NCBI GenBank assembly: GCA_004153385.1
Contig: SDAL01000004.1
Coordinates: 186,001-250,000 of the forward strand
Reading direction: 5' to 3'
Length of the DNA stretch: 64,000 nucleotides
Source of the DNA: Paracoccaceae bacterium
GTDB lineage: Bacteria; Pseudomonadota; Alphaproteobacteria; Rhodobacterales; Rhodobacteraceae
In this document: positions 35,742-46,043 of the stretch, piece after piece
How the letters are laid out: each line of letters begins with the position of its first letter
Numbering within the stretch: the stretch's first letter is position 1
Made by a program: the position numbers and the translations under genes
The notes under the pieces: generated by a model
Database searches by the model: none
What the model was told of the DNA's origin: nothing
What the model saw: only the letters and a program-made list of their open reading frames with translations

Positions 35742-36349
35742 GACTTTTTTCGGGCGATAAGCTTTTGGTCGCGACCCATAATGCAGGCAAGCTAGAGGAA
35801 ATCTCTGCCATGCTTGAACCCTATGGCATCGAATGCGTCGGCGCAGCACAGATGGACCTGCCTGTGCCCGAAGAAACCGAAGACAGCTTTATCGGCAATG
35901 CACGGATCAAGGCGCACGCAGCTGCCCGTGCAGCAAACCTGCCCGCTTTGGCCGATGACAGCGGTATCGTGGTAGACTGTCTGGATGGCGCACCGGGTGT
36001 TTACACCGCCGACTGGGCTGAAACCCCGAACGGTCGCGATTTCAACATGGCGATGGAAAAAACATGGGCGAAATGCGAAGAAACGGGCGCGCCGCGGCCC
36101 CGTACCGCGCGGTTTTGCTCCACTTTGGTTCTGGCGTGGCCGGACGGCCATGACGAGGTTTTCGAAGGTACAGTCGAGGGTCACGTTGTATGGCCGATGC
36201 GGGGCGAGGCGGGGCATGGCTATGATCCGATGTTCCAACCGATCGGCTATCGCCATACTTTCGCAGAAATGGACCCCGAGAAGAAAAACCTGATTTCGCA
36301 CCGTGCAGACGCCTTCAAAAAGCTCAAAGCGGCGTTTGAGAAAGAATAA
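35738..36349 (+). CDS. rdgB: dITP/XTP pyrophosphatase RdgB (HAM1)
   Basis: This enzyme hydrolyses non-canonical purine nucleoside triphosphates and prevents their incorporation. The Ham1 motifs are [14 protein letters not shown] (nucleotide loop), [25 protein letters not shown] and GYDPMFQP with SHRADAF at the C-terminus. The start overlaps the rph stop by four bases. It is 203 residues long. A hairpin follows the stop. Confidence 0.96.
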   Translation: MRLFSGDKLLVATHNAGKLEEISAMLEPYGIECVGAAQMDLPVPEETEDSFIGNARIKAHAAARAANLPALADDSGIVVDCLDGAPGVYTADWAETPNGRDFNMAMEKTWAKCEETGAPRPRTARFCSTLVLAWPDGHDEVFEGTVEGHVVWPMRGEAGHGYDPMFQPIGYRHTFAEMDPEKKNLISHRADAFKKLKAAFEKE

Positions 36350-36354
36350 TTTCG

Positions 36355-36381
36355 CCGGGGGTGTCGCCCTGACACCCCCGG
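36355..36381 (+). terminator. Hairpin after rdgB
   Basis: A stem CCGGGGGTGTC / GACACCCCCGG with a GCCCT loop lies between rdgB and hemW. No T-run follows, so it may attenuate or stabilise the mRNA rather than terminate fully. Confidence 0.5.
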
Positions 36382-36403
36382 ATAGCCTTCCCGGAAAGAC
36401 ATC

Positions 36404-37579
36404 ATGAACGAGTTATGGCGGCAGGACGATTGGCGCGCTGGCGGGTTTGGCCTGTATATTCACTGGCCGTTTTGTGCAGCCAAATGCCCCTATTGCGATT
36501 TCAATTCGCATGTCACCGATCATATTGATCAAACGGCCTGGAGGGATGCCTATCTACGTGAAATCGACCGTATCGCCGCCCTGACCGATGATCGCGTCCT
36601 CAACACGGTCTTTTTTGGTGGCGGCACACCATCGCTGATGGATCCCGATGTGGTGGCCACATTGCTAGAGCGGGTCAAGTCTTCGTGGCGGCTCTCAAAT
36701 GATCTGGAAATCACCCTGGAGGCAAACCCCACCAGCATCGAGGCGGGCCGGTTTCGCGCCTATTCCGAGGGTGGCGTTAACCGGATTTCCATGGGAATGC
36801 AGGCATTGAACGATGTCGATTTACGCAAATTGGGCCGTATGCATACTGTGGCAGAGGGACGAAAAGCATTTGATATCGCCCGATCCGTTTTTGATCGCGT
36901 CAGCTTTGATCTGATATATGCCCGACAAAATCAGGATCTTGCCCATTGGACGGCAGAGCTTAACGAAGCCCTGAGCATGGCGATTGATCATCTTTCGCTT
37001 TACCAGCTGACGATCGAAGAAGGCACGGTATTTGGCGCACGCGCAGAGCGCGGGCTTCTTCGCGGGTTGCCGGAAGACGATGCCGCAGCCGATATGTATC
37101 TGGTAACGCAAGATATTTGCGAAGCGGCTGGCCTGCCCGCCTATGAAGTGTCGAATTACGCACGTCCCGGAGCAGAAAGTCGCCACAACCAGATTTACTG
37201 GCGCTACGGCGATTACGCAGGGATTGGCCCCGGCGCCCATGGCCGCCTTACGTTGAACCATACACGCTATGCGACCGATACGCTCAAGCAACCGGGTGCT
37301 TGGTTAAAATCGCTGCGCGAAAAAGGCCATGGCGAGCATACGCGCGAGCCCCTGCCCCGAGATGAACAGGTGATCGAATTCCTCCTGTTTGGTATGCGCC
37401 TGGCAGAAGGCATCGACCCTGAACGGTTCAACGCGCTGGCTGGACAACCTTTGTCGACAGCCGCGGTCAATAATCTTCGTGAAATCGGGATGCTGTCCGA
37501 AGACACGTATCGGATTCGGGCCACACGCGAAGGCCGTGCGGTTCTGAACGCGGTTATCCGCGAACTGATGCCCGATTGA
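36404..37579 (+). CDS. hemW: Radical-SAM heme chaperone HemW
   Basis: HemW is a HemN-like radical-SAM protein now assigned heme-chaperone activity. The cluster motif is CAAKCPYCDFNSH (CX3CX2C, residues 24-32), preceded by LYIHWPF. The FFGGGTPSLM, EANPTS and NRISMGMQ motifs are typical. It lacks the N-terminal extension and the first cysteine pattern of true HemN, and it is 391 residues long. It follows rph-rdgB, a common order in this group. Confidence 0.93.
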   Translation: MNELWRQDDWRAGGFGLYIHWPFCAAKCPYCDFNSHVTDHIDQTAWRDAYLREIDRIAALTDDRVLNTVFFGGGTPSLMDPDVVATLLERVKSSWRLSNDLEITLEANPTSIEAGRFRAYSEGGVNRISMGMQALNDVDLRKLGRMHTVAEGRKAFDIARSVFDRVSFDLIYARQNQDLAHWTAELNEALSMAIDHLSLYQLTIEEGTVFGARAERGLLRGLPEDDAAADMYLVTQDICEAAGLPAYEVSNYARPGAESRHNQIYWRYGDYAGIGPGAHGRLTLNHTRYATDTLKQPGAWLKSLREKGHGEHTREPLPRDEQVIEFLLFGMRLAEGIDPERFNALAGQPLSTAAVNNLREIGMLSEDTYRIRATREGRAVLNAVIRELMPD

Positions 37580-37584
37580 GGCAC

Positions 37585-37613
37585 TGCCTGATCCTCGTAA
37601 TGAAGATCAGGCA
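37585..37613. terminator. Hairpin between convergent hemW and parB
   Basis: A 9-bp inverted repeat TGCCTGATC / GATCAGGCA with an 11-base loop between the two stop codons. It lacks a T-run on either side, so it is a weak or Rho-assisted terminator. Confidence 0.5.
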
Positions 37614-37619
37614 AACGGT

Positions 37620-38504
37620 TTAGCGAAGACCGCTCAGCAACTGGCATAACTTATCAAGCTGGTCGAGGTCCTTATAGTGAACCGTCAAGCTTCCGCCCGC
37701 CGCGCCTTTATGGTTAATATCGACCTTCATACCTAATGTTGCGCCCAGATCACCTTCAAGCAAGCGTGTATCGGCATCCTTTTCGGGACGTGTCCGCGCT
37801 TTGGAATTCTTGTCGGTTTTAGGTGATTTCGCGCGACGCTCGACCTCGCGAACCGAAAGCCCCTTGCTGACAGATTCCCGGGCCAGTGCAATCGGGTCAT
37901 CTGCTGTGATCATCGCGCGTGCATGACCTGCAGTCAGTTTCCCGTCACGCAAATAGTCCTGCACCTCATCAGGCAGATTTAGCAACCTAAGCAAGTTGGC
38001 AATATGACTGCGGCTTTTGGAAAGTGCATCCGCGACCTTTTCCTGCGTATGGCCGAACCGGTCCATCAGTTGGCGGTAGCTCAATGCCTCTTCCAAGGGA
38101 TTGAGATCAGCACGCTGAATATTTTCGATGATCGCGACTTCGAGCACTTCTGTATCCGAGAATTCTCGAATGATTACAGGAAGTTCGTGAAGCTGCGCGA
38201 GTTGAGCAGCACGCCAGCGGCGCTCGCCCGCTACAATCTCGTAAAACTCAGACTTTTGCGGATGGCGCCGGACGATAAGGGGCTGGATAACCCCCTTTTC
38301 TTTAATGGAATCCGCAAGTTCCTGTAGTGCTTCGGGCGCGAAATGACGGCGAGGCTGATCAGGGTTGGGTTCGATTTGCTCGACAGGTATAAAATTTTCA
38401 GGACGCGGCACGGATTTTTCTTGTTGTTCTGGTTCTAGATTAACGTCTGCCATTAGTGCACTTAAACCCCGCCCCAATCCGCGTCTTTCAGGCTTCTTGC
38501 TCAT
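37620..38504 (-). CDS. parB: Chromosome partitioning protein ParB
   Basis: ParB is the CTP-dependent clamp that loads at parS and spreads along DNA to organise origin segregation. The start RRGLGRGLSALMAD and the box IVAGERRWRAAQLA, with ENIQRADLNPLEEA, mark the CTPase domain. The helix-turn-helix is near TQEKVADALSKSRSHIANLLRLL. The ATG at 38504 follows AGGGGG; the frame open to 38642 is overlap with parA. Length 294 residues. It is encoded after parA, overlapping it by 17 bases. Confidence 0.97.
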   Translation of the reverse strand: MSKKPERRGLGRGLSALMADVNLEPEQQEKSVPRPENFIPVEQIEPNPDQPRRHFAPEALQELADSIKEKGVIQPLIVRRHPQKSEFYEIVAGERRWRAAQLAQLHELPVIIREFSDTEVLEVAIIENIQRADLNPLEEALSYRQLMDRFGHTQEKVADALSKSRSHIANLLRLLNLPDEVQDYLRDGKLTAGHARAMITADDPIALARESVSKGLSVREVERRAKSPKTDKNSKARTRPEKDADTRLLEGDLGATLGMKVDINHKGAAGGSLTVHYKDLDQLDKLCQLLSGLR

Positions 38505-39321
38505 ATTTCCCCCTGCGAGTTGCGCCTTCATGGCGCGAAAGTAGTTCCGTAGCCAACGCACGATATGCCTTTGCGCCCCGTGAACTACTGTCATAATGCA
38601 AAACAGATTGTGCGTAGGATGGTGCCTCGGAAATGCGGACATTGCGTGGAATCATCGTGCGGAACACAATCTCCCCAAGTGTGGCACGCACGTCAGCCTC
38701 GACCTGTTGCGAAAGGTTATTCCGGACATCATACATCGTTAACACGACCCCTTCGATCCGCAGCTTTGGATTTGCAGACTGACGAACCTCACGAACTGTC
38801 AACATCAACTGTGACAAGCCTTCAAGTGCGAAAAACTCCGCCTGCAACGGCACCAGCACGGAATCCGCCGCGACCATCGCATTAACTGTCAGTAAACTGA
38901 GCGATGGTGGGCAATCAATCAGGATATAATCGAACCGGTAGTCCTCCAGCTCCGCATGATGCAACGCTCGGTGCAAAAGGAAGCTGCGCCGCTCGTTAGC
39001 ATGTAACTCCATATCTGCAGATGAAAGATCTGTGGTCGCCGGACTAAGCCAAAGATTGTCCCACTGAGTTACAGAAATAACTTCTTTCGCGGAAATTTCG
39101 CCTGTCAGCAGATCATAGGTGCTGTACTCGCGAGCGTCAGGCTCAACTCCCAACCCGGTGGAAGCATTGCCCTGAGGGTCCAGATCAACAAGTAAAACTC
39201 GTCGCCCTTTCTCCACCAGAGCAGACGCCAGATTAATAGCGGTTGTGGTTTTACCGACACCGCCTTTCTGGTTTGTCACAGCAATAATCTTCGTTTTTTC
39301 GACAGGCGGGGTCTCAGACAC
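38488..39321 (-). CDS. parA: Chromosome partitioning ATPase ParA/Soj
   Basis: ParA is the deviant-Walker ATPase that binds DNA and moves ParB-parS complexes apart. The Walker A motif is QKGGVGKTTT (residues 18-27). The Walker B region is YILIDCPPSLSLLT, and NVRISEAPSY is the conserved C-terminal segment. It is 277 residues long. The start overlaps rsmG by eight bases and the end overlaps parB, so the block is a tight operon. Confidence 0.97.
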   Translation of the reverse strand: MSETPPVEKTKIIAVTNQKGGVGKTTTAINLASALVEKGRRVLLVDLDPQGNASTGLGVEPDAREYSTYDLLTGEISAKEVISVTQWDNLWLSPATTDLSSADMELHANERRSFLLHRALHHAELEDYRFDYILIDCPPSLSLLTVNAMVAADSVLVPLQAEFFALEGLSQLMLTVREVRQSANPKLRIEGVVLTMYDVRNNLSQQVEADVRATLGEIVFRTMIPRNVRISEAPSYAQSVLHYDSSSRGAKAYRALATELLSRHEGATRRGKYEQEA

Positions 39322-39940
39322 GTTCGACTCCTGAGATTTTTAAAATGACTGCTGCTGGATCAGTTATACTCGGGATAGGATGGAAATCGAATTTCCATTT
39401 ACCCCTGGTTTCCTCAATCTCGTCTTTCCAACGCGCACCTTTTGGAAAAAGATACGTAGCGCCGTCAGACTTATGCATTTCTGAAAGCGCTAATAGATCA
39501 GACAAAGAGGCCAAAGCACGTGCTGAAATTACGTTGGCTTGAAGTGAGGTGATTTTTTCAATGCGATCAGCGTGGATTTTCGCATTGATATCAAGCTCTC
39601 GGCATACTGTTGAAAGGAACGCCGCCTTGCGCTGGTCGCTTTCCACCAGATGAAGTTCGAGCTTGGGGGTCTTGTCAATCGCAAGACAACCAATAACGAG
39701 TCCGGGAAAGCCCCCACCCGATCCCAAATCGGCCCAGCGTTCAGGACATCCGGCAAGTTTGAAAAGCTGCGCTGAATCAGTAAAATGACGTTCCCAAAGG
39801 TTATTGATACTGTTCTTTGAAACCAGATTGATAACGGGATTCCATTTCTCAACCAGTTTTTCATATCTGCCAAGACGATCGATTGTTTCACGTGAAACAT
39901 CAAAACGTTCTTGAAATTTGCTCGCCTCGACTTCGTTCAT
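39314..39940 (-). CDS. rsmG: 16S rRNA (guanine-527-N7) methyltransferase RsmG
   Basis: RsmG (GidB) methylates G527 of 16S rRNA; loss gives low-level streptomycin resistance. The SAM-binding motif is [17 protein letters not shown] near residue 70, with NLVSKNS upstream and ISARALASL downstream. The N-terminus contains DVSRET, which is encoded by a perfect parS site. It is 208 residues long and starts four bases into mnmG's stop region (ATGA overlap). Confidence 0.95.
   Translation of the reverse strand: MNEVEASKFQERFDVSRETIDRLGRYEKLVEKWNPVINLVSKNSINNLWERHFTDSAQLFKLAGCPERWADLGSGGGFPGLVIGCLAIDKTPKLELHLVESDQRKAAFLSTVCRELDINAKIHADRIEKITSLQANVISARALASLSDLLALSEMHKSDGATYLFPKGARWKDEIEETRGKWKFDFHPIPSITDPAAVILKISGVERV
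39884..39899. other. Perfect parS site inside rsmG
   Basis: TGTTTCACGTGAAACA, the 16-base palindrome bound by ParB, lies at codons 14-19 of rsmG (amino acids VSRET). It is 1.4 kb from the parB gene end and 5.2 kb from the probable oriC, as expected for origin-proximal parS. Confidence 0.93.
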
Positions 39941-41808
39941 GCGACTTTCTCGCGGCGGCCTTGGCGAAGCTTAGCTAAGATAAGTGCGAGTGCAGCAGGC
40001 GTTACACCATCCACACGAGCCGCTTGTCCGAGGGTTGACGGGCGGGCGGTTTGAAGCTTCTGCTGAAGTTCGTTCGACAGGCCGGACAGATTAAGATATT
40101 GAAAATCGGCGGGAATTTTCCAAGCCTCATCTCGTTGCATTGCAGCAATATCCCGACTTTGACGCTCAAGATAATTGGCATAGAGCGCGTCTTTGGATAG
40201 CTGGGCCGCGATAGGCGCGTCAATTTCGTTCAGATCAGGAAATGCAACTGCAAGCAGATCGAACGTGATATCCGGATAGGATAAAAGTTCGAACACCGAG
40301 CGGCGTTGACCATCTTGATTCACCTTGAAGCCATGCGATACGGCCTCTTTAGGCGTTATGACCATTGCATCCATTTTGGCCTTGCCGGCAGATAACGCAT
40401 TTTCCTTACGGAGGTAATTCTGCGTACGTTCTTGAGACGCGCAGCCCAACTCGATTGCAATAGGCGTCAGGCGCTGATCGGCATTATCTGCACGCAGCGA
40501 AAGCCTGAATTCTGCTCGAGATGTAAACATCCGGTATGGCTCGGTCACACCGCGCGTGATGAGATCATCGATCATGACCCCAATATAGCTTTGTGTCCGG
40601 CTCAGAATAATAGGAGCGCGCCTTTGGCTACTCAATGCCGCGTTCAAACCGGCAACGAGGCCTTGCGCAGCAGCCTCTTCATAACCGGTGGTTCCATTGA
40701 TCTGACCCGCAAGATATAGGCCCGGTTGATTACGAAGCTCCAAAGCGGCTGAAAGGCTTCGAGGGTCTACATAATCATACTCTATCGCATACCCCGGCTG
40801 CATAATTTCAACATTTTCGAGGCCGCGCATGGAACGCACATATTGTTCTTGGATTTCGAGCGGTAAAGATGTCGAAATCCCGTTTGGATAAACAGTATTA
40901 TCATCCAATCCCTCAGGTTCCAGAAAGACCTGATGCGACGTTTTATCGGCGAAACGAACCACTTTGTCTTCGATAGAGGGACAGTATCGCGGCCCAACCC
41001 CATCAATGTGCCCGCCATACATGGCTGATCTATTTAAATTTTCTCGAATAATATCGTGGGTTTTCTCATTAGTATGCGTGATGCCACAGGAAATTTGCTT
41101 TACCAGTGGCTGCTTGTTGAGAAAAGAAAAAACAACTGGATCATCGTCGCCAGGTTGGCTTTCTAAAATATCCCAATTGATCGTTTTACCATTTAAACGC
41201 GGCGGGGTGCCGGTTTTCAGGCGCCCTAACCGAAGATCTAGGCTTGCAAGCCGTTGCGCAAGCTTGATGGAGGGTTTGTCTCCCATCCGCCCACCGCTTT
41301 GTCTTTGGTCGCCGATATGGATAACACCGTTCAGAAACGTGCCGGTTGTAAGAATAACCGATGCTGCCGATATGCGCGTAGAATCTGCAAGAACAACACC
41401 AGACACTCGTCCGTTCTCGGTTGTTAGATCAGCGACCTCGCCCTCTATAACTTCGAGGTTTTTCTGGTTTCTGGTCAGCTGCTGAGACGCCGCTTTGTAT
41501 AGCTTTCGATCCGCTTGCGCACGAGGGCCTTGAACCGCTGGACCTTTACGACGGTTAAGCAATCGATATTGAATGCCGGCCATATCGGCCGCCACACCCA
41601 TTACACCGTCCATCGCGTCGATTTCCCGCACAAGATGGCCCTTACCCAAGCCGCCGATCGCAGGATTACAAGACATCACGCCAATTGCATCCGCTTTAAG
41701 AGTGATAAGTGCAGTTTGAGCGCCCATACGGGCGGCAGCATGCGCGGCCTCTATGCCAGCATGTCCGCCACCCACTACAATCACATCAAAATGTTTCACG
41801 TGAAACAC
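39937..41808 (-). CDS. mnmG: tRNA uridine-5-carboxymethylaminomethyl modification protein MnmG (GidA)
   Basis: MnmG is the FAD- and NADH-using partner of MnmE that makes cmnm5U34 in tRNAs. The FAD motif is [21 protein letters not shown] near residue 10. The signatures [23 protein letters not shown] and [11 protein letters not shown] follow, and the C-terminus carries the MnmE-binding helices. It is 623 residues long. The start is a GTG at 41808 that reads GTG-TTT-CAC-GTG-AAA and lies within a perfect parS palindrome. The stop overlaps rsmG. Confidence 0.95.
   Translation of the reverse strand: MFHVKHFDVIVVGGGHAGIEAAHAAARMGAQTALITLKADAIGVMSCNPAIGGLGKGHLVREIDAMDGVMGVAADMAGIQYRLLNRRKGPAVQGPRAQADRKLYKAASQQLTRNQKNLEVIEGEVADLTTENGRVSGVVLADSTRISAASVILTTGTFLNGVIHIGDQRQSGGRMGDKPSIKLAQRLASLDLRLGRLKTGTPPRLNGKTINWDILESQPGDDDPVVFSFLNKQPLVKQISCGITHTNEKTHDIIRENLNRSAMYGGHIDGVGPRYCPSIEDKVVRFADKTSHQVFLEPEGLDDNTVYPNGISTSLPLEIQEQYVRSMRGLENVEIMQPGYAIEYDYVDPRSLSAALELRNQPGLYLAGQINGTTGYEEAAAQGLVAGLNAALSSQRRAPIILSRTQSYIGVMIDDLITRGVTEPYRMFTSRAEFRLSLRADNADQRLTPIAIELGCASQERTQNYLRKENALSAGKAKMDAMVITPKEAVSHGFKVNQDGQRRSVFELLSYPDITFDLLAVAFPDLNEIDAPIAAQLSKDALYANYLERQSRDIAAMQRDEAWKIPADFQYLNLSGLSNELQQKLQTARPSTLGQAARVDGVTPAALALILAKLRQGRREKVA
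41792..41807. other. Perfect parS site across the mnmG start codon
   Basis: TGTTTCACGTGAAACA at 41792-41807 supplies the first codons of mnmG (FHVKH). The start codon GTG uses the base at 41808 plus the first two bases of the palindrome. A ParB nucleation site therefore coincides with the translation start of a conserved tRNA-modification gene. Confidence 0.93.
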
Positions 41809-41811
41809 CCC

Positions 41812-43095
41812 TCATTTACCGATACAAAAGCTGGAAAAGATTTCATCGAGCAAGTTCTCAACGTCTACTCTACCAACGAGCGATTCCAAAGAACGCGCAG
41901 CCATACGAAGATAATCTGCAGCTAGCTCCGGGCGATCATAATCGCTCATTACCTCATTTTTTGCAAAACCCAAAGCCTGACTTGCCGCTTGAATAGCATC
42001 ACGATGCCGTTCCCTGGTCATTACCCCTGCCCCTTGTGTGCGGTGGAGTAATTTTTGCCCGATTTCAGCCACCAGAACATCGAGGCCATCACCAGTTTTT
42101 CCGGAGACCGACAACCCATCGGAGGAATGAATGTCGGATTTTCCATATACGATCAAATCATCGTCTTCTGGGCTAAGAAGCGGAATTTCTTCACGATCCA
42201 GAAGAAAGATCCTCAAATCAGCTGCTTTTGCACGCTCCACCGCTCGATCTACACCGATCGCTTCAACCACATCATCAGTCTGGCGCAGGCCGGCCGTATC
42301 AAGCAGCGTAACCGCCAAGCCGGATATGTCCATACGCACTTCAATAACATCACGTGTGGTGCCTGCAATCTCGGAAATAATTGCGGCCTCTCGTCCAGAT
42401 AAAGCGTTGAGAAGAGTAGACTTTCCGGCATTAGGACGCCCGACGATAGCCACTTCGAATCCGTCACGAATACGCTCTGCTGCTGAAAATCTGGCCAGTT
42501 CGCGGCGAAGGTCCGTTTCTATACGGTTTAATTCGAACATAACCTCGGGCGTAACATCGACGGGCACGTCTTCATCTGCAAAATCAATTGTTGCTTCCAA
42601 CAATGCTGCAGCCCGGATCAGACCTGCGCGCCAATCATCAACAATGCGCCCTACGGCCCCGGAGAGGACTTTCATGGCTTGCTTGCGCTGTGCCTCTGTC
42701 TCCGCCTCTATTAAATCGGACAGACCTTCGACCTGCGCCAGATCCAGACGTTCATTTTCCAAGGCGCGTCGTGTAAATTCACCGGCCTCCGCCATGCGCA
42801 GCTCCGGACTTTCGCCCAAAGCCCTCAACACGGCCGTGACTGTCGCCACGGCCCCATGAATATGCAACTCAACGACCCGTTCACCAGTGAAACTGGCACC
42901 GGCCTCGAAGCAAAGGACCACTGCCTCGTCCAAGGCTTCTTCATGCCATCGTAAAACGCGCAAGCCCGCCTGTCGCGGTGCTGGCAGCGTACCACACAGA
43001 TGTGCGGCTGCATCCCATGAGCTGGGGCCGGAAATACGAATAACGGCCACCCCCGCTTTTCCGCGGGCAGTGGCCAAGGCAAAGATCGTTTCCAT
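41812..43095 (-). CDS. mnmE: tRNA modification GTPase MnmE (TrmE)
   Basis: MnmE is a potassium-dependent GTPase that acts with MnmG on tRNA U34. The folate-binding N-terminal domain ([21 protein letters not shown]) is followed by the G domain: G1 GRPNAGKS, G2 IAGTTRDV, G3 LLDTAGLR. The G4 position reads VYGKSD instead of the usual NKxD, a variant also seen in relatives. The C-terminal CIGK provides the catalytic cysteine. Length 427 residues. It ends 3 bases before mnmG. Confidence 0.95.
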   Translation of the reverse strand: METIFALATARGKAGVAVIRISGPSSWDAAAHLCGTLPAPRQAGLRVLRWHEEALDEAVVLCFEAGASFTGERVVELHIHGAVATVTAVLRALGESPELRMAEAGEFTRRALENERLDLAQVEGLSDLIEAETEAQRKQAMKVLSGAVGRIVDDWRAGLIRAAALLEATIDFADEDVPVDVTPEVMFELNRIETDLRRELARFSAAERIRDGFEVAIVGRPNAGKSTLLNALSGREAAIISEIAGTTRDVIEVRMDISGLAVTLLDTAGLRQTDDVVEAIGVDRAVERAKAADLRIFLLDREEIPLLSPEDDDLIVYGKSDIHSSDGLSVSGKTGDGLDVLVAEIGQKLLHRTQGAGVMTRERHRDAIQAASQALGFAKNEVMSDYDRPELAADYLRMAARSLESLVGRVDVENLLDEIFSSFCIGK

Positions 43096-43117
43096 TGCTC
43101 CCCCTCTCGGGAACCGG

Positions 43118-44407
43118 TTAACCGTTCATTGAGTCAAAGAATTCCGAGTTGCTCTTCGTTTGTTTCAGCTTCGAAATCAAGAACTCTACTGCATCGGTGG
43201 TGCCCATCGGGTTCAGAATACGGCGCAATAGGTAGGTTTTTTGCAAATCGCGCTGTTCGACCAGCAATTCTTCCTTACGCGTGCCGGACTTAAGAATATC
43301 CATAGCAGGGTACACGCGTTTATCAGCAACTTTGCGATCCAGAACGATCTCGGAGTTGCCGGTACCTTTGAATTCTTCGAAGATAACCTCGTCCATGCGC
43401 GACCCTGTGTCGATCAGCGCTGTGGCGATAATGGTGAGTGAACCACCCTCTTCAATGTTGCGCGCAGCACCGAAGAAGCGCTTAGGCCGCTGCAGCGCGT
43501 TCGCATCCACACCACCGGTCAATACTTTGCCGGACGATGGCACAACCGTGTTGAACGCACGGCCCAGACGGGTAATGGAATCGAGCAAAATGACAACGTC
43601 ACGCTTGTGTTCGACCAAACGCTTCGCCTTTTCGATCACCATCTCTGACACAGCCACGTGGCGGCTTGCAGGCTCGTCAAAGGTCGAGGCGACAACTTCC
43701 CCTTTGACCGAACGTTTCATGTCGGTCACCTCTTCAGGCCGCTCGTCGATGAGCAACACGATAAGGTAGCATTCAGGGTGGTTCTTCTCGATCGATGCGG
43801 CAATATTCTGCAACAGAACGGTTTTACCTGTCCTGGGCGGTGCCACGATCAGGGAACGCTGCCCTTTGCCGATCGGGGCCACCAGATCGATAATCCGCGC
43901 AGACCGGTCTTTGATCGTCGGATCCTCGATCTCCATGTTCAGGCGTTCGTCGGGGTAAAGCGGGGTCAGGTTATCGAATGCAACCTTGTGACGCGCTCTC
44001 TCGGGGGCCTCGAAATTAATGCTCTCGACCTTGGTCAGCACAAAATAACGCTCGTTCTCGCCCGGCGAGCGGATGATGCCCTCCACGCTATCGCCGGTGC
44101 GAAGCGAATGCTGGCGGATCATGTCGGGCGAGACGTAGATATCATCCGGGCCGGGCAAATAGTTGGCCTCGGTTGAGCGTAAAAAGCCGAAACCGTCCTG
44201 CAGCACTTCCAGAACGCCATCCCCCCCGATGACGATCTCGTCCTCGGCATGCTCTTTCAAAAGCGCGAACATCATCTCGCCCTTGCGCATCGTCGAGGCG
44301 TTTTCAATTTCCCACTCTTCGGCCATCGACAAAAGATCCTTGGGGGTCTTTGCCTTCAGGTCGGACAGATTCAAACGCTCTTCGGAATGCAGACGTTCGT
44401 CGTTCAT
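43118..44407 (-). CDS. rho: Transcription termination factor Rho
   Basis: Rho is the hexameric RNA helicase that terminates transcription. The N-terminal RNA-binding domain starts with [21 protein letters not shown], and the cold-shock-like part follows ([15 protein letters not shown]). The P-loop is [12 protein letters not shown], Walker B is [15 protein letters not shown], and [22 protein letters not shown] forms the Q/R loops. The ATG at 44407 follows AAAGG and gives 429 residues; upstream in-frame codons to 44530 were rejected. Confidence 0.97.
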   Translation of the reverse strand: MNDERLHSEERLNLSDLKAKTPKDLLSMAEEWEIENASTMRKGEMMFALLKEHAEDEIVIGGDGVLEVLQDGFGFLRSTEANYLPGPDDIYVSPDMIRQHSLRTGDSVEGIIRSPGENERYFVLTKVESINFEAPERARHKVAFDNLTPLYPDERLNMEIEDPTIKDRSARIIDLVAPIGKGQRSLIVAPPRTGKTVLLQNIAASIEKNHPECYLIVLLIDERPEEVTDMKRSVKGEVVASTFDEPASRHVAVSEMVIEKAKRLVEHKRDVVILLDSITRLGRAFNTVVPSSGKVLTGGVDANALQRPKRFFGAARNIEEGGSLTIIATALIDTGSRMDEVIFEEFKGTGNSEIVLDRKVADKRVYPAMDILKSGTRKEELLVEQRDLQKTYLLRRILNPMGTTDAVEFLISKLKQTKSNSEFFDSMNG

Positions 44408-44560
44408 GAATTGCCTTTCGACGCTTCGAACGAGTCGAAGTCGCAAATCGTTAACTTGGAGATGGAGCCCGCTTGGCCAGGACGGCCGGGGTATGCCCAA
44501 GCCTATACCTGCACAACGTGGCTGCGTCAATAATTGACCAAGCCGGTTTGGACCGAATGC

Positions 44561-45037
44561 TCAGAATTTTACGATCACTGCCAAAACAATAACGATCATG
44601 AAGGCTGTAGGCACCTCGTTCATCATCCGGAAACGCCTGCCAGACAATGTATTCCGATTGTATACAAAGTCTTTCCGTCTGTATCCACACCACATGTGAA
44701 ACCACGTCATAGCCAATACAGAAAGGGCTTTGAGCCACGGCCAGGTCTGCGTCCAATCCACGACGCCAGGAATTGCCATGAGCATCACACCGAAAAGCCA
44801 AGTCGCGATCATCGCCGGATTCATGATTGCACGAAGTAAAAGCCGCTCTTGATGCTGGAAAAGCTTATCCATCTCTGAATTTTCCGTAACCCCTTGTTTT
44901 TCATAGCCTTCTACATGATAAACAAAGAGTCTCGGCAAATAGAAAAGCCCTGCCATCCACGCCAGAACTGCCATCACGTGAAAGCTTTTGATCCAAAGAT
45001 AGTAGGTCGAAAGAAATTCGATCAGCGTATTGAGCAT
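44561..45037 (-). CDS. hemJ: Protoporphyrinogen oxidase HemJ
   Basis: HemJ is the heme-b-containing membrane enzyme that oxidises protoporphyrinogen IX in many proteobacteria. Four helices are visible. The conserved N-terminal histidine is in YLWIKSFHVMAVLAWMAGLFYLPRLFVYH, and the lysine/RM segment near RRFRMMNEVPTAFMI is typical. It is 158 residues long. In this group it commonly sits between rho and the origin, next to hemE-type genes. Confidence 0.93.
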   Translation of the reverse strand: MLNTLIEFLSTYYLWIKSFHVMAVLAWMAGLFYLPRLFVYHVEGYEKQGVTENSEMDKLFQHQERLLLRAIMNPAMIATWLFGVMLMAIPGVVDWTQTWPWLKALSVLAMTWFHMWCGYRRKDFVYNRNTLSGRRFRMMNEVPTAFMIVIVLAVIVKF

Positions 45038-45443
45038 CTGGTGCCCTCCGAGGCGAAACGGCTCCCCTTACTTAATTATAATTAAATTAAGAAAAGGAAT
45101 GATGATGATAGTAGGGCCTGTGGACAGTGTGGATTCACAGTTATTCCCAAACTTTTCCACAGTGGAAAAAGTCATTTGACAACGAGTCTATAGTTTCGTC
45201 TACAAGCGATTTTTGTAACATAATTTCAACGAGATGCCGATTGTGTAAGTTACGTCACTTACTGTGGATAAGTTAGTGGACGACTCTGTGCAATCGGAAT
45301 CTTCAACAGGCTTGGGATGACTCTCTTCACAGGTGGAGAACTGGTGTTGAAAAATGTCAAACCTAAGGCAAAACTGTGGAGCAATCGGCTAAGGGTGTGT
45401 TACGCACATTCTCGTACCCTGAGTCGTCCACGCGGTTATCCAC
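45038..45443. other. Probable chromosomal origin of replication (oriC)
   Basis: A 405-base gap where gene direction switches from leftward (hemJ, rho, mnmE, mnmG) to rightward (maf, aroE, coaE, dnaQ). It has perfect DnaA boxes at 45263-45271 (TGTGGATAA) and 45436-45444 (TTATCCACA), and near-matches at 45119, 45128, 45141, 45153 and 45375. An AT-rich tract lies at 45067-45105. Inverted repeats occur at 45153-45169 (TTTTCCAC-A-GTGGAAAA) and 45245-45262. The maf-aroE-coaE-dnaQ neighbourhood is the known origin context in Caulobacter and relatives. Confidence 0.82.
45067..45105. other. AT-rich tract, candidate DNA unwinding element
   Basis: A run dominated by TTAATTATAATTAAATTAAG lies at the hemJ edge of the gap, in strong contrast with the GC-rich flanks. 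It is beside the cluster of imperfect DnaA boxes at 45119-45161. Confidence 0.55.
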
Positions 45444-46043
45444 ATGTCTGTACACATCATTCTTGCATCACAGTCCGAAAGTCGGGCCCATCTTCTTCGT
45501 AACGCCGGGTTGGATGTCATTTCCCAACCCGCGCGCATTGACGAGGAGATGGTGCGCGCCTCGATGGCGACAGAATCTGCCACGCCGCGAGATGTGGCAG
45601 ACACTTTAGCTGAAATGAAAGCAGCGAAAGTGTCCCGTAAATCGCCCGGGCAGATGGTGCTCGGGGCCGATCAGGTTTTGAGCTGCAATAATGTTGTATA
45701 TAGTAAACCGGATACTCCGGAAATGGCGTTTGAACATTTGCGACAATTGTCCGGTAAGGTGCACCACCTATTATCTGCCGCTGTTGTGATCCGCGATGGA
45801 GAGCCGCTTTGGCGGTATGTCGGTGTCGTCCGGATGCATATGCACGAGCTTTCCGAAGATTTTATAGCAGATTATGTCGAGCGGAACTGGCATAGTATAA
45901 AATCATCCGTCGGTGGTTATAAACTTGAAGAAGAGGGTGTTAGACTGTTTTCCAAAGTGGAAGGCGATTACTTTTCGGTATTAGGGCTGCCGCTGACTGA
46001 ATTTTTAAACTGGCTGCGCGCCAGAGGGGAGCTTTTGACATGA
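45444..46043 (+). CDS. maf: Maf-family nucleotide pyrophosphatase
   Basis: Maf proteins hydrolyse non-canonical or modified nucleoside triphosphates and have been linked to septation. The signatures are [18 protein letters not shown], the catalytic-region VLGADQVL and [17 protein letters not shown]. It is 199 residues long. The ATG at 45444 starts at the last base of the DnaA box TTATCCACA. The stop overlaps aroE by four bases. Confidence 0.93.
   Translation: MSVHIILASQSESRAHLLRNAGLDVISQPARIDEEMVRASMATESATPRDVADTLAEMKAAKVSRKSPGQMVLGADQVLSCNNVVYSKPDTPEMAFEHLRQLSGKVHHLLSAAVVIRDGEPLWRYVGVVRMHMHELSEDFIADYVERNWHSIKSSVGGYKLEEEGVRLFSKVEGDYFSVLGLPLTEFLNWLRARGELLT

Noticed and set aside
45067-45090. 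CtrA site (TTAA-N7-TTAA) in the origin
   Set aside because: TTAA copies are spaced by six or one base, not seven; only a one-mismatch variant fits.
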